DNA of 35,000 bases from Glandiceps talaboti (Eukaryota > Hemichordata > Enteropneusta > Spengelidae). The stretch's first letter is position 1, and each line of letters starts with the position of its first letter. The stretch lies in the NCBI RefSeq assembly GCF_964340395.1, contig NC_135568.1, positions 6,705,579 through 6,740,578 of the forward strand. Reading direction: 5' to 3'. Shown one piece after another: positions 20,195 to 30,254 of this stretch. Below the pieces are notes generated by a model. That model did not search any database, was not told the origin of the DNA, and saw only the letters and a list, made by a program, of their open reading frames with translations. A program made the translations under genes and the position numbers.

Positions 20195-21125
20195 ATGATG
20201 GATAGAGGCTGTCCACACTACCATCACGTGGAAAAAGAGTACCATGTACAGTATGTACAGTACTCTATAATTATATAGTTATGTACTTTTGTTTTTAACT
20301 CGTAGTCATGAATTAGTCAATCTGTAATTAGTATAATGACTCTACCTATGTTGCACTCCACCCATAACACCTATTCTTTAGACAGTACTAACGACATTTT
20401 AATTTTATGATCATTACGCACACAAAACAGCTTGTGTTCTGTCTCTTCCGGACCATAATAGACACATAACAAAGATCTACATTAGTCAGGTTGTAATGTA
20501 AATTCAGAAAGTAATGTCAATCAAAAAAAAACTTTATTATTACTACACGTTTGAATTGTTACAATAACATTACACAAGCATACTATTATTTTCTTTGTCA
20601 ACATTTCATATCAAGTCCCAACATCATAGCTATTTCAAACATTCAAAATATGTCGTGTTTTCTTTCATACACTGACAATAGACACAATATATATTTCAAT
20701 AATTTTTAAAATAAACATCCAACTGAAACAAAGCATTCTTTCAAATGAAAATAGACATTTTTCTGTATCAGAGTTGAAATTGTTGTAATGAAATTTGTAT
20801 TCTCTGGGGATCTTAATTTGTTTCTCTGTTTTCGAAAACTGATTAATTTACTCTGGGATCAAGGTTCACACACTGAAAACAATTATAAAACCATAATATA
20901 TTTCACAAATAATTTGAACGCCCCGTACGTAGATGTGAATGAAATTATTTTGTTCATATATTTGGCCATGTTTCCTAACTCACAATGTATGTATGTATTT
21001 TGTACTCAATGAAACATGTATCGTGTATGATTATCTCCTGATCAAAGAAACTCAGCACCCCACAAATTTAACATTTATACAAACATGTCTATGGTTGAAA
21101 GCCTACATTTGAATTTTAATACTCC
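20195..21125. other. No recognisable feature
   Basis: Very AT-rich. A 74-codon plus-strand frame (20788-21012) has no recognised domain. A minus-strand AATAAAG lies near 20531-20537 and could be a polyadenylation signal for a minus-strand transcript, but this hexamer is expected by chance at this composition. Confidence 0.35.
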
Positions 21126-21129
21126 ATAC

Positions 21130-21480
21130 AGATATCAATCCAGTGTACACAGTACCATCAATGACTAGTAGACAGGTAATTCAGTTGATTCATACTGTTT
21201 ACATACAGACATCAATTCAGTGTACACACTACCATCAATGACTAGTAGACAGGTAATTCAGTTGATTCATACTGTTTACATACAGACATCAATTCAGTGT
21301 ACACAGTGCCATCAATGACTAGTAGACAGGTAATTCAGTTGATTTATACTGTTTACATACAGACATCAATCCAGTGTACACAGTACCATCAATGACTAGT
21401 AGACAGGTAATTCAGTTGATTCATACTGTTTACACATGGACATCAATCCAGTGTACACATTAACATCAATGAATAGTACA
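21130..21480 (+). repeat. 77 bp satellite, four units plus partial, inverted relative to 2.7 kb
   Basis: ATCAATCCAGTGTACACAGT-like starts lie at 21134, 21211, 21288, 21365 and 21442, an exact 77-base period. Each continues with ACCATCAATGACTAGTAGAC, AGGTAATTCAGTTGATTCAT and ACTGTTTACATACAGAC. This is the reverse complement of the unit at 2691-2866. The last unit is diverged and cut short. Confidence 0.97.
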
Positions 21481-21679
21481 CATGTATGTACATTACACTA
21501 ATTAGAAGGAGTAAATTATATCAAATAAAAAGTTTGGTGTATTTATCAATTGGTAGGAACTGCCAAGAAATAGTGAAATTTTAGAGTTAATACAGGGGTT
21601 CAATTAAAGGGTATTTATTTTGGATATTTAATCCGCAAGAATTCTCTACTATGTTTATGTACTTGAAAAAACAATTCAT

Positions 21680-22000
21680 TTTTCAAAAAATAAATTATTT
21701 TACACTTCTGATCACTGTTGCTTTAAAATGACAATGTGAAAACATTTGTCATTTGTAATATCTGTGTAAATTCCACACCTTTAGCAATGTTTTCTCAGAT
21801 TATGTTAACCAAAGCAGAAGTAAAACAATTTTTAGAGTGAGCTCATTTTTCAACTAAAATATTTTACCCTAACAACTACTGTTGCTTTAAAAATGACAAT
21901 GTAAATACCATTTGTCAGTTGTAATATCTATAATTCCACATACTTAGCAGTGTTTTTCTTAGATTATGTTAACCAAAGCAGAAGTAAAACGATTTCACAC
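21680..22000. repeat. 174 bp tandem duplication
   Basis: GTTGCTTTAAAAATGACAAT occurs at 21717 (one A fewer) and 21891, with an offset of 174. Both copies continue through CATTTGTCA, GTAATATCT, TTAGCA and TTATGTTAACCAAAGCAG, GAAGTAAAAC. The 77-codon plus-strand frame beginning in the second copy is not a recognised gene. Confidence 0.9.
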
Positions 22001-23270
22001 AAGGAAAGAACATCTCCAAGAATCTGAAACATGTCGTCAGTATAGATATAAGTTGATATCAAAATATAGGTTTCATTCAATGAATAGCTTGACTGAATGT
22101 CTGGGTGTGCCACTACACAGTACAATATATTGTGGATTGTTGTGTATTTATTATCTTTTAATTGTGGTTCCAATGTCTGTGGTTGACGAGTTTATTTAGT
22201 AAAACTACAAGCATAGAATTGTTTCTCGTCAGGAAATTTTGTGTACAGTCGTGCGACGACGCATTTTAAAAAAAAAAAAATATTCTCAATAAAGCTGTCA
22301 CTCAGTTTACTATTTATCACAGCTACTGTTCTTTTTATTTAGTACTCTAGAGCATGTGTGTATGTGGGGGCAGATGTCATTTGCTTGTTCATGATTAGCC
22401 CTGTCTTCACTGAAGTAGAGAGGGTTATTTTTGTGATTTCCCCCACATCTGCAACTGCATGGGCTTGACAAACACACACAAAAAGACCAAAGCAAGGGTA
22501 TTTAAGTGATGCGCGTGCTGACCAGAAACAATTTTTTTTTGGCATAATACCAGTAAAGCTGATGTCCAAGGAACTGGTTTCAAGCAGATTTCAAATATAT
22601 GTTTTATTTGTGAGAACGAGAGTTGCATCTGATGAGGTTACACCAACAGACCCATTCATATGGATTTGATGAAATCTTCTAAATCCTACCTCAGGTGAGT
22701 CCAGAGACTTTGCTATCGAGCTCAACAGTAGAGTACAAGTGCACTCATTTGGACTACTTCTTTATCACAATATTAGCGTGAGAAACTAATTTATTTTTTA
22801 TTTTGGCCGAAATGAAGATGATCTCTTTGAATGTGTGTATGTAAAGCTGTATTAACGCCATGAAGCGCAATAAATCAATCACAACACAATAGTCAAATTG
22901 TTATCCCTGAATAAAACTATGCCAGATTTGTTTTCACACTGTGAGTTGTGTATGCTTTTATCCCTCAGGGCATGTTCTGAATTCTGTGATTTCTCGTTCA
23001 AATACTGACAAGTATAGAATGTTTTCATGTAGCATATGTCACTTACACAGTAGTCACAATACAAGTACTTTGAAATCAATCGTGATTGACAGGTGGTTAT
23101 AAGGTTTCTTACTTGTACATACTCATTAAAAGATGAAGCAATTGTGTATGATTTATTAAAGCAAACAGGACATGAATTCAAGATTTATGATTGGTAGCCT
23201 GATTTAGCCAAATGAACTCTTTCAGCAACAATTTTTTATTGATTTCCAATAGTCTAAAGACTACCACTTT
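22000..23270. other. No recognised gene
   Basis: It holds several 60-100 codon frames, mostly on the minus strand (for example 22879-23181), none with a domain I recognise. On the plus strand CCTCAG followed by GTGAGTCC near 22694 would be a good 5' splice site, but the sequence before it is not clearly coding. A poly-A run lies at 22268-22280. Confidence 0.4.
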
Positions 23271-23278
23271 TAAATTTG

Positions 23279-23930
23279 GTAGTCACGATACAATGTTTAG
23301 TAATCTATGTGTCCTGGACTACTGCTAATTTGGTAGTCAAGATACAATGTTTAGTAATCTATGTGTCCTGGACTACTGCTAATTTGGTAGTCTTGATACA
23401 ATGTTTAGTAATCTATGTGTCCTGGACTACTGCTAATTTGGTAGTCTCGATACAATGTTTAGTAATCTATGTGTCCTGGACTACTGCTAATTTGGTAGTC
23501 AAGATACAATGTTTAGTAATCTATGTGTCCTGGACTACTGCTAATTTGGTAGTCTAGATACAATGTACTCTGGACTACTACTAATTTGGTAGTCTAGACA
23601 CAATGTTTAGATGTCTATGTGTCCTGGACTACTGCTAATGTGATAGTCAAGATACAATGTTTAGTAGTCTATGTGTCCTGGACTACTGCTAATGTGATAG
23701 TCTAGATGCAATGTTTAGTAATCTATGTGTCCTGGACTACTGCCAATTTGGTAGTCTAGATACAATGTTTAGTAGTCTATGTGTCCTATACTACTGCTAA
23801 TTTGGTAGTCTAGATACAATGTTTAGTCTTGTATGTGTCCTGGACTACTGCTAATTTGGTAGTCTAGATACAGTGCTTAGTAGTCAATGTGTCCTGGACT
23901 ACTGCTAATTTGGTAGTCTTTATTTATGAA
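23279..23930. repeat. 54 bp minisatellite, about 12 units
   Basis: AGTCAAGATACAATGTTTAG followed by TAATCTATGTGTCCTGGACT and ACTGCTAATTTGGT repeats every 54 bases (23281, 23335, 23389 and onward). The first five units are nearly identical; later ones vary and one is shortened near 23560. Because 54 is a multiple of three, a 93-codon frame with an 18-residue repeat (core CLVIYVSWTTANLVV) opens on the plus strand. This is a by-product. The array lies about 80 bases beyond the splice donor of the BTB exon, so it is probably intronic. Confidence 0.97.
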
Positions 23931-24008
23931 TTGATGTACAAGTTACAACTAATTACTATTATAGTTTTAATGATTATTCAAAATGTAGAAATATCTAAGG
24001 ACACTTAC

Positions 24009-24192
24009 CTCCTCTGAACCCACCACAAAAAGTACATCAGCAGTGGACCGGTCATTCACTAAACTTTCCAGATCCAATAATAACGCTGGAACTCCTGCAT
24101 ATACTCTATCTGCTGGAAGCCAGAACGGATTGGCAACCTTGGTTCCCATGGCAACACATTCATCACTCTGGAAACTGAGCAGAAGACGTGTT
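24009..24192 (-). CDS. Internal exon of a BTB/POZ-domain protein (partial)
   Basis: On the minus strand an acceptor-like TTAATTCCTAG ends at 24193. An open frame runs 61 codons to GAGGAG at 24009, followed directly by the strong donor GTAAGTGT. The peptide includes MGTKVANPFWLPADRVYAG and ends DRSTADVLFVVGSEE. The stretch LVNDRSTADVLFVVG matches the usual opening of a BTB/POZ domain, a short helix then D-V-x-F-x-V. BTB domains form dimers and often recruit cullin-3 ubiquitin ligases. Only the first ~20 residues of the domain are present; the rest must lie on a later exon, which I could not find in the remaining 24 kb. A second acceptor, TTCTGCTCAG, would shorten the exon by about 19 bases. 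I cannot assign an orthologue. Its codon use and amino-acid balance are clearly more protein-like than any other frame in the window. Confidence 0.55.
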
Positions 24193-24249
24193 CTAGGAAT
24201 TAACAATATCAATTGTATATCATATCATATAAATTCAAATCACAGGTAT

Positions 24250-24545
24250 CAACAGAAATAGTTTTATTTTTCTCAAATATTTATCTTAAAGGTGCACTAG
24301 TTGGAACTAGAATGTATTTTTTGAAACTGACGTATGATTTACAGGTAATGTTATATACCCTAAACGGTTACTGAATCACCAACGGGTATATGTATTTGTG
24401 TAGCTACACACCTAGTATGGTGCAATAACTCCAACAAAATTGAATTTTAGGTCCATACCCAAAAATCAGCACTATACAAAGAAATCACTATTTCAACATA
24501 TTACTTTACTACTTATGGAGAAAATGAACCTCTAATGAACATTTA
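24250..24545. other. Unique sequence upstream of the BTB exon
   Basis: Probable intron of the minus-strand gene. No feature recognised. Confidence 0.35.
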
Positions 24546-24549
24546 CAGT

Positions 24550-24695
24550 GAGTAGTTATTTGTGTATTAATAATTTTCAGTAAATATGTTGTTGGTTGTA
24601 TGATTGGAAAAATAATGATAGTGAATATTTATTTGTGTATTAACATTTTTGGTGAATTATTGTTGGTTGTGTGATCGGTAGAATAATACTCCTGT
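24550..24695. repeat. ~75 bp imperfect tandem duplication
   Basis: Both copies contain TTATTTGTGTATTAA, a TTTTCAGTAAAT or TTTTGGTGAAT block, TTGTTGGTTGT, TGATYGG and AATAAT in order. Confidence 0.75.
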
Positions 24696-24699
24696 TACA

Positions 24700-25640
24700 G
24701 ATAGTGCAGCTTTAAGGGTGAGAACCGTGAGATGTAGGTTCGTTGGCTCATTTTTCCTGTATAGTATTTCACAATAAAGACAAGATAAATACACTATGTG
24801 TTACATATCTTATGTTGTCTCTATATTTCAACAACCGTTGCTGTCATTGTACTTACATAAGAGTCAATTTTTCATTTCTATGATAAATCAAATGAAATGA
24901 CATCTCTTGTATAGTTACTTTTTGCTGAATTTCATTATCACTTTTAAATAATGAAATGACAGAGACTCATTGTCATCAACGACAAAACAAGATTTTACTC
25001 ATAACCAGGATATGGTCAGGTGACAATCTACCACAGCAAACCCCTCTAAGCACCTAAAATGTTGATAAGTGGTTTATTTTATACCCAAATATATAAATGA
25101 TTTCAAAACCTTGGTAACAAAACGAAAGAGAGAAGGGTACATGGGGAGTCAAGAAATAACTTACAGCTAGTCTAGCCTGACACCCCCCCCCCCCACCCAT
25201 CCCCCACCCCTCGGCATTGTACAGTGTGAATGATAACAATACGAGGGTTCAGTCGGTGATGGGACTGAAATACATAATGACTGGAAAACAATGTACATAC
25301 AAAACTCTGCTTACTACAAGGAAAGTCTATACAACAAAATAACAAAATATATGGCACTGTATGATAAACAAGCAGTATATCTTGGAATGGACAAAATGCC
25401 CATTAGGTATATCATCACCAGATTAGTCAATCACTAACCAGTCTGTGATACAAACTTATTTGCAGGGTCAATACCAACAATGAAGACTTAGAAACTGTAA
25501 CCTCAACAATGTCCATCTACTTTGTTTATTATGATGATTGTACCCAGTGATGATTGTAATCTTTCAACACATAAAGTATCAGATCACAATTAACAGAAAT
25601 ATGAAAATTGTGTGTATCACTTCAAGGATACAGACCAATG
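24700..25640. other. No recognised gene; C12 tract
   Basis: Unique-looking sequence with a C-rich tract at about 25182-25208 containing a run of about twelve C. Minus-strand frames of 61 codons here are not recognisable. Confidence 0.4.
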
Positions 25641-25649
25641 TCAAATGAA

Positions 25650-25996
25650 AATGAGACATTGGGTTAGAAAAACAGTGGTCTGGCAGAGCTATTTAAAAAA
25701 GTTGGTCCTGGGCAAAACAGTTATCCCATCTATTCCTTTTGGTTCTAACAACTTGATTCTAATGTACTGGTAAAGCAAACTGATAAGATAGCCCTAATGT
25801 GAGAACCTGGGATTGAATTATGGGGCTTTACAAAATTGTCCCAAATAAGGAATAAAATTTGGGTGATAAAAACAGTTATCTGGTAGAGCGAAAGCAAAGC
25901 ATGGTCTCTATTAAACTAAAGAAAGATTCTATCTAATCCTAATGGCTCCATTAACGATAGCCTTAATGTGAGAACATGGGATTGAATTATGGGCCT
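25650..25996. repeat. ~170 bp duplication of a dispersed family
   Basis: GATAGCCCTAATGTGAGAAC, then CTGGGATTGAATTATGGG, occurs at 25787 and 25956 with an offset of 169. The left parts share AAAAACAGTKRTCTGGYAGAG. A further copy of the left part begins near 34906 (GGGTGATAAAAAGGGTTGTC, AAAAAAGTTCGTCCTGAGCA, ending CTTACGACTCCA at the window edge). Confidence 0.8.
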
Positions 25997-26236
25997 TTGA
26001 CAGTATACTAGAACCAAGTCACACTCACAGACAATATATGATATTTCTGTGGTAAGACAGAACATGTCTGGTATTGATACTATAGCAGATACACCATTCC
26101 AAGCTACCAATGTAGTCAAATGCAGTATCAAATACAATGTCACATTCAGCTTTGGTATTTCAAGTATGGAGAACATCCCAGCATGACAAACATATACTGT
26201 TTGCATCTCTTTGGAAAATGGATACAATGTTGATTC

Positions 26237-26395
26237 TGAATATTTCAACTGTGTTTGCGGTGTATTCTGCTGTACTTTCACTCTCTACACTCGTGAAAGT
26301 TCAGCCGCTGAGGACACCACAAGCATTCACGCAAATGCTCTGAGTATGCTACACTAGCATTCACACGTCATGGAGTTCTGTCATATTATAAACAT
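26237..26395 (+). mobile_element. Dispersed foldback element, copy 3 (hairpin part only)
   Basis: The right arm, AGTTCAGCCGCTGAGGACAC through GTCATGGAGTTCTGTCATAT, matches the right arm of copy 2 at 9797-9890. The left arm is shorter (about 50 bases) but still pairs. The centre has ACTTTCAC and GTGAAAGT as perfect complements around eleven bases. Minus- and plus-strand open frames crossing this region are products of the palindrome. Confidence 0.7.
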
Positions 26396-26588
26396 ATCTC
26401 AATCTTCCTTACGATACGGATATGTCACTTTTGTGAAGACAACATCATATTTTAACTTATTCTATAAGAAACCGTATAAATCCACCTACAGTATAGCTTA
26501 CAGTTACCTGTAGACATGAAGAACTAACACTACTATAGTACTATTCGGCTATCTGACATTTTGATATTTTTTTAATTTTCATCATTTT

Positions 26589-26837
26589 GAATTTCCCAGA
26601 AATGTTTAAGTCAAAGTTTTCATTCATAACGATGTAGATACAGGGTTATAGACATCCTTAGAAATGTGCCCGAATTTCCCAGAAACGTTTGCGATGAAGT
26701 TTTCATTCATAACGGTGTAGATACAGGGTTATAGACATCCCTAGAAGCGTGCAAGAATTCCCCAGAAACGTTTGAGTTGAAGTTTTCATTCATACCAATG
26801 TAGATACAGAGTTATAGACATCCATAGAAAAGTGCAA
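26589..26837. repeat. 83 bp minisatellite, three units
   Basis: GAATTTCCCAGAAAYGTTT starts at 26589 and 26672, and as GAATTCCCC at 26755. Each unit continues with AAGTTTTCATTCATA, TGTAGATACAGGGTTATAGA and CATCC. Copies are about 90 percent alike by eye. Confidence 0.95.
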
Positions 26838-26849
26838 TTAATTAGCTGC

Positions 26850-27230
26850 TGGTAAAACTAGGTAAAATTGAACAAACTCTATATTGTATCGGGAGGGGCA
26901 AGTCACCTTTCGAATTGAGACATCTCCTAATCATTGTAATTATATCTCTTTCAATACAAAATGCATACACATTTTAGCAATTTAATTTCTAATCATAATG
27001 CGGTATTGTGACTTGTTCTGGTCGGATGAGCATGTGATGTGGCATATCGGCTATTTGTACAATGACATGTCACTCTGGATCTACTCAACTGACGCCACTG
27101 ATATTGATCTAGTTGTCACTGGTTGCTTTATCCAAACTTTACAGTGACACGGTCTGTGACTCACATCATTTTCAACTATAGGTAAATGTGCAAAACACAT
27201 TGACATAATACACGCTATAAATCTACAATA
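26850..27230. other. No recognisable feature
   Basis: Unique AT-rich sequence. Confidence 0.4.
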
Positions 27231-27540
27231 TGTCTTGCACATAATACACATCTTCTTGTTATATTTTAACCCTCTAGCATGAGGTTAAAATGCTATTACA
27301 GGTACCAAGAGACTGAAATGTATTTTGAATTCAAGGATGAGAACTAAAATGGCTCAAACTCTCCACCCCAAAGTAAAAATTCATTTTTGTTATCCTTAAT
27401 TGAACTACTGATCTCACCCAGTGTAAATCTACCAAATGTCTTGCCATAATACACATCTTCTTGTTACATTTTCACCCTCTATAGCATGACGTTAAATGCT
27501 ATTTAAAGGTACCAAGAATTGAGACTGAGATGTACTTTCA
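27215..27540 (+). repeat. ~205 bp tandem duplication of a dispersed family
   Basis: TCTTCTTGTTAYATTTT occurs at 27251 and 27456. Both are followed by CCCTCTAGCATGA or CCCTCTATAGCATGA, GTTAAATGCTATT and GGTACCAAGA, and preceded by CAAATGTCTTGC-like sequence. A third partial copy is at 4109-4168. Between the two copies, 27333-27420 is a segment found inverted at 28088-28200. Confidence 0.85.
27333..27420 (+). repeat. Inverted-repeat segment, left copy
   Basis: GGATGAGAACTAAAATGGCT, then CTCCACCCCAAAGTAAAA, TTATCC and TTGAACTACTGATCTCACC. The reverse complement of 28088-28200 has each block in the same order. Confidence 0.85.
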
Positions 27541-27562
27541 GTTTAAACTTTAAGTCACATAA

Positions 27563-27623
27563 TGAATATTCATGAGATGTTTTACACTGAAGGGTATAGG
27601 CACTCAGGACTCATGAATATTCA
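27563..27623. repeat. Inverted repeat TGAATATTCATGAG / CTCATGAATATTCA
   Basis: Perfect 14-base arms separated by 33 bases. Each arm itself contains the palindrome TGAATATTCA. A third ATGAATAT lies just after, near 27633. Confidence 0.9.
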
Positions 27624-27624
27624 G

Positions 27625-28085
27625 TGTGCAACCATGAATATATTATTTCTGCTGACTCCCATGATGCAATAGCCCATAGCAAAGATACCCTATAAAGGCA
27701 GAAGATAAATTTGATGCTTCTCTGAAATCGCGAGTAATTGTAGGTGATGTAAAATCATGAAATGACTCTCCAGAACACATAGTTTATGAAAATGTCTCTA
27801 TTTCCTGGAGTGGCGTTCCCCTTTAAGCCACAAAAGCAAAAGATTTTGCCAGTAAAATACACTACTTTGCTAGAAAACTGTTTCAACTCCCAAAAAGCTG
27901 TTTTAAATAAGTTACTAATTTCAAATTTACTTGTGTGACAAATGTGTGATAACATCTTGTGCTGTGTTTCAATTTCGAATTCCCTTGAACAGTTTGAAAT
28001 TTGAAGTTATGACTTACAGGATTATCAATGCTCCAGAGAAAAATCTATATAAATTTAATTGTGACCACTTTCTCATTTACTGACT
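27625..28085. other. No recognisable gene
   Basis: Unique-looking sequence with a 66-codon minus-strand frame (27755-27955) that lacks a recognised domain. Confidence 0.4.
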
Positions 28086-28087
28086 AC

Positions 28088-28200
28088 ACACACTTTGACA
28101 AAGTACAAGAGGTGAGATCAATAGTTCAACGTTGGATAAAAAAAAAATTCTTTTACTTTGGGGTGGAGGGTTTCATGAGCCATTTTAGTTCTCATCCGAC
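28088..28200 (-). repeat. Inverted-repeat segment, right copy, plus partial copy at 28370-28415
   Basis: Reverse complement of 27333-27420, with a slightly longer A run. A further partial copy (AAAGAATTTTTTTTATCC, CAGTGAACTATTTATCTCAT) lies at 28370-28415 on the plus strand, in the orientation of 27333-27420. This is therefore a multi-copy family and not simply one stem. Confidence 0.8.
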
Positions 28201-28325
28201 AAACGATTTTACTTTTAATGGGTCTTTCTACAAATATTTCTAAAAAAATGACATCAAAAACTACATACTGAAATTGATTGTGCTGTCTGAAACATTTTCA
28301 ATTTTGGCAAATTCAGTTAGAAAGA

Positions 28326-28355
28326 TGGTGGGGGTGGGGGTGGGGGTGGGGGTGG
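28326..28355 (+). repeat. (TGGGGG)n hexamer, predicted G-quadruplex
   Basis: Four consecutive GGGGG blocks separated by single T, flanked by GG on each side. This meets the usual four-run rule for an intramolecular G-quadruplex with one-base loops. Confidence 0.9.
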
Positions 28356-28419
28356 TCTGCAGTCTAACTAAAAGAATTTTTTTTATCCTACAGTGAACTA
28401 TTTATCTCATCCCTAAGTA

Positions 28420-28797
28420 AGTCGTTAAATAAAATAAACATAAAAAAAACTGACATGTGCTACAGATTCACAAACTAACAAATAGATAAAATAAGCCAAA
28501 TTTAAGTGAACCCTACTCCATAATAAAAAAAAAACACATTAAGTACGGTATATATGTATTGAGAACACCTCACCGTTCAGAGCGTACAATTGGAGTCAAC
28601 TGATCACAACTAATCAGGCACAACGTGGGTTTAATTTCGCAAATGTCAATTAAAGAAATGAACTATGGAAATAATAGTTGCTAATTAACTCCACATCAAA
28701 TCTAATTTAAGAGAAATGCACGTGTTTTTTACAAGGTTAATTGTGTACCCTATAATGTTATCAACATTCAGAGATACATGTATCATTTATATAGTAA
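28420..28797. other. Apparently single-copy non-coding sequence
   Basis: AT-rich. The stretch 28635-28715 has clustered CAATTAAAG, CTAATTAAC and CTAATTTAAG motifs of homeodomain type; regulatory meaning is speculative. Confidence 0.35.
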
Positions 28798-28798
28798 C

Positions 28799-29157
28799 AT
28801 AATAATAATAATGTTGGTTTTTATTTAGTGCTTTTCCATTTTGTGCTCAAAATGTTTTATAAATATTACCCCTGGTATGGATCTATATCAACACAGCAGC
28901 CCTTTATACTTCCTCAACTCCCTGGGGAGCATACAATCTACTGCAGCCTTTATAAGCACATAGGATTAAAGCATTCACATTGCAACCTCTATCCTACCAG
29001 GTACAAAATTATACAGTTGGGTTAACTGATGCACAATCATGGTTCAAATCTTGCCCAAGGACTTTAGCCATTCAGAAACAAACAGCAGCGACAGGGCTCG
29101 AACCTGCAACCTTCAGATTCCCAGCTGGCCACGCTAACCATTCACCCATCATGACTC
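28799..29157 (-). mobile_element. tRNA-derived SINE, family 1, copy B (near full length)
   Basis: On the minus strand the head begins near 29157. The A-box-like TGGTTAGCGTGGCCAGC is followed by the B-box GGTTCGAGCCC (29094-29104), an RNA polymerase III internal promoter. The body contains CTGAATGGCTAAAGTCCTTG, GGCAAGATTTGAACCA, CAACTGTATAATTTTGTACC and GGTAGGATAGAGGTTG, parallel to copy A at 15.43 kb. It continues through CATTTTGAGCACAAAATG and ends in AACATTATTATTATTATG. At about 360 bases this appears to be the more intact member. The open frame on the plus strand across it reads the opposite strand of the SINE and is not a gene. Confidence 0.85.
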
Positions 29158-29189
29158 CACTTACGTGTGGTTGTTATGAAAAATATAGG

Positions 29190-29835
29190 GACATATTTAC
29201 AAGTGCAGACTTTTTTCATAAAAGCAGTGTTATGAAACTGGACGTTCTATGTGAATGTTAAATTTATAATATTGTATGGAACCTATCCAGGAATGTATAT
29301 CTTGTAATATGAGAAAGTTAATATGTAACATATAGTTTTAGACGCATTCTGAGATAATCATTGTTGATAAAATAAGAAGTATTATGAAACTGGACACATA
29401 TTCAGAAATCCATGTTTTTCATGTTATGTATGACAAAATTGAAAGTATGTTCACATATCATTGGTCTTTTGATGTCCATGTATAGTGTTTATTGAAAGTA
29501 TGTACACATGCCAGAAATACATGTTTCTTCATGTGGAGGACATGTATGATAGAATGCAAGAAATGTTGAAGTTTCTTATAAACATTAAAAGTAGCATTTT
29601 CAAACTGGGAAGCTGGTCATATATACAGAAATGCACCTATTTCATGTGCATGTTATGTATGATACAATGCAAGTATGTGCACATACCCAGAAATGCATAT
29701 ACTTTATGTGAGTGTTATGTATGATACTATGCAAGTATGTGCACATATCCACATATGTAGATGTTTTTCATAAAAATTAAATATTCAGAAATGCATGTGT
29801 TTCATGTGGATATCATGTATGATAAAATAAAGGGA
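29190..29835. repeat. Diverged tandem repeat with CAGAAATGCATGT and ATGTATGATA motifs
   Basis: The phrases TTATGAAACTGGAC (29230, 29382), CAGAAATRCATGTTT, TCATGTGGATGTTATGTATG and AATGCAAGTATGTGCACATA recur from 29190 to 29835 at irregular 75-215 base spacing. Plus-strand frames of 79 and 69 codons show the same repeats and are not genes. Confidence 0.75.
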
Positions 29836-29989
29836 ACCAAACAACTTTTTTTTATTAGGCCTAATGCTAACCGTCATTCAATTCAATCTATATCCTACAC
29901 ACACTTACTGATAATAAGTATCTCATTTTCATCAAATATACATGTAGGTGTTAATCTATCTCATCAGTAAATCCCACAAACTAGAAATG

Positions 29990-30250
29990 ACACTTGCACC
30001 TACCAGGGTCATCATTTGCATATTTCAGTACATTATCAATAATCAGTACTGTACTTCAAGACTCTTCAAACAAAGGGTAAGACAGTGACTATTTTTAGAA
30101 ATTAATTTTTCATGGGTTGACCTACAATCTAGCTATTGTGGCAGTGTTAAATCCACAATAGATACCGACAATACCCTCAAAACTGGAAAGTGAAGACACA
30201 GTTGCGTTTTTGCGATGGCCACTTTACATAAATTTATGAGCTGATGTTCT
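29990..30250. other. No recognisable feature
   Basis: Short unique stretch between two repeat regions. Confidence 0.4.
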
Positions 30251-30254
30251 TTAC

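Noticed and set aside
22590-22762. Minus-strand frame of about 57 codons ending near 22590 that looked protein-like
   Set aside because: Length is expected by chance, no acceptor with a pyrimidine tract, no family recognised.
22879-23181. 100-codon minus-strand frame with several cysteines, considered as the exon after the BTB exon
   Set aside because: Sequence does not continue a BTB domain and no suitable acceptor precedes it.
23276-23557. 93-codon frame with perfect 18-residue repeats
   Set aside because: The 54 bp period is a multiple of three and early units are nearly identical, so the open frame needs no selection; later units break it.
25916-26281. 121-codon minus-strand frame
   Set aside because: Spans the dispersed repeat and the foldback arm; no domain recognised.
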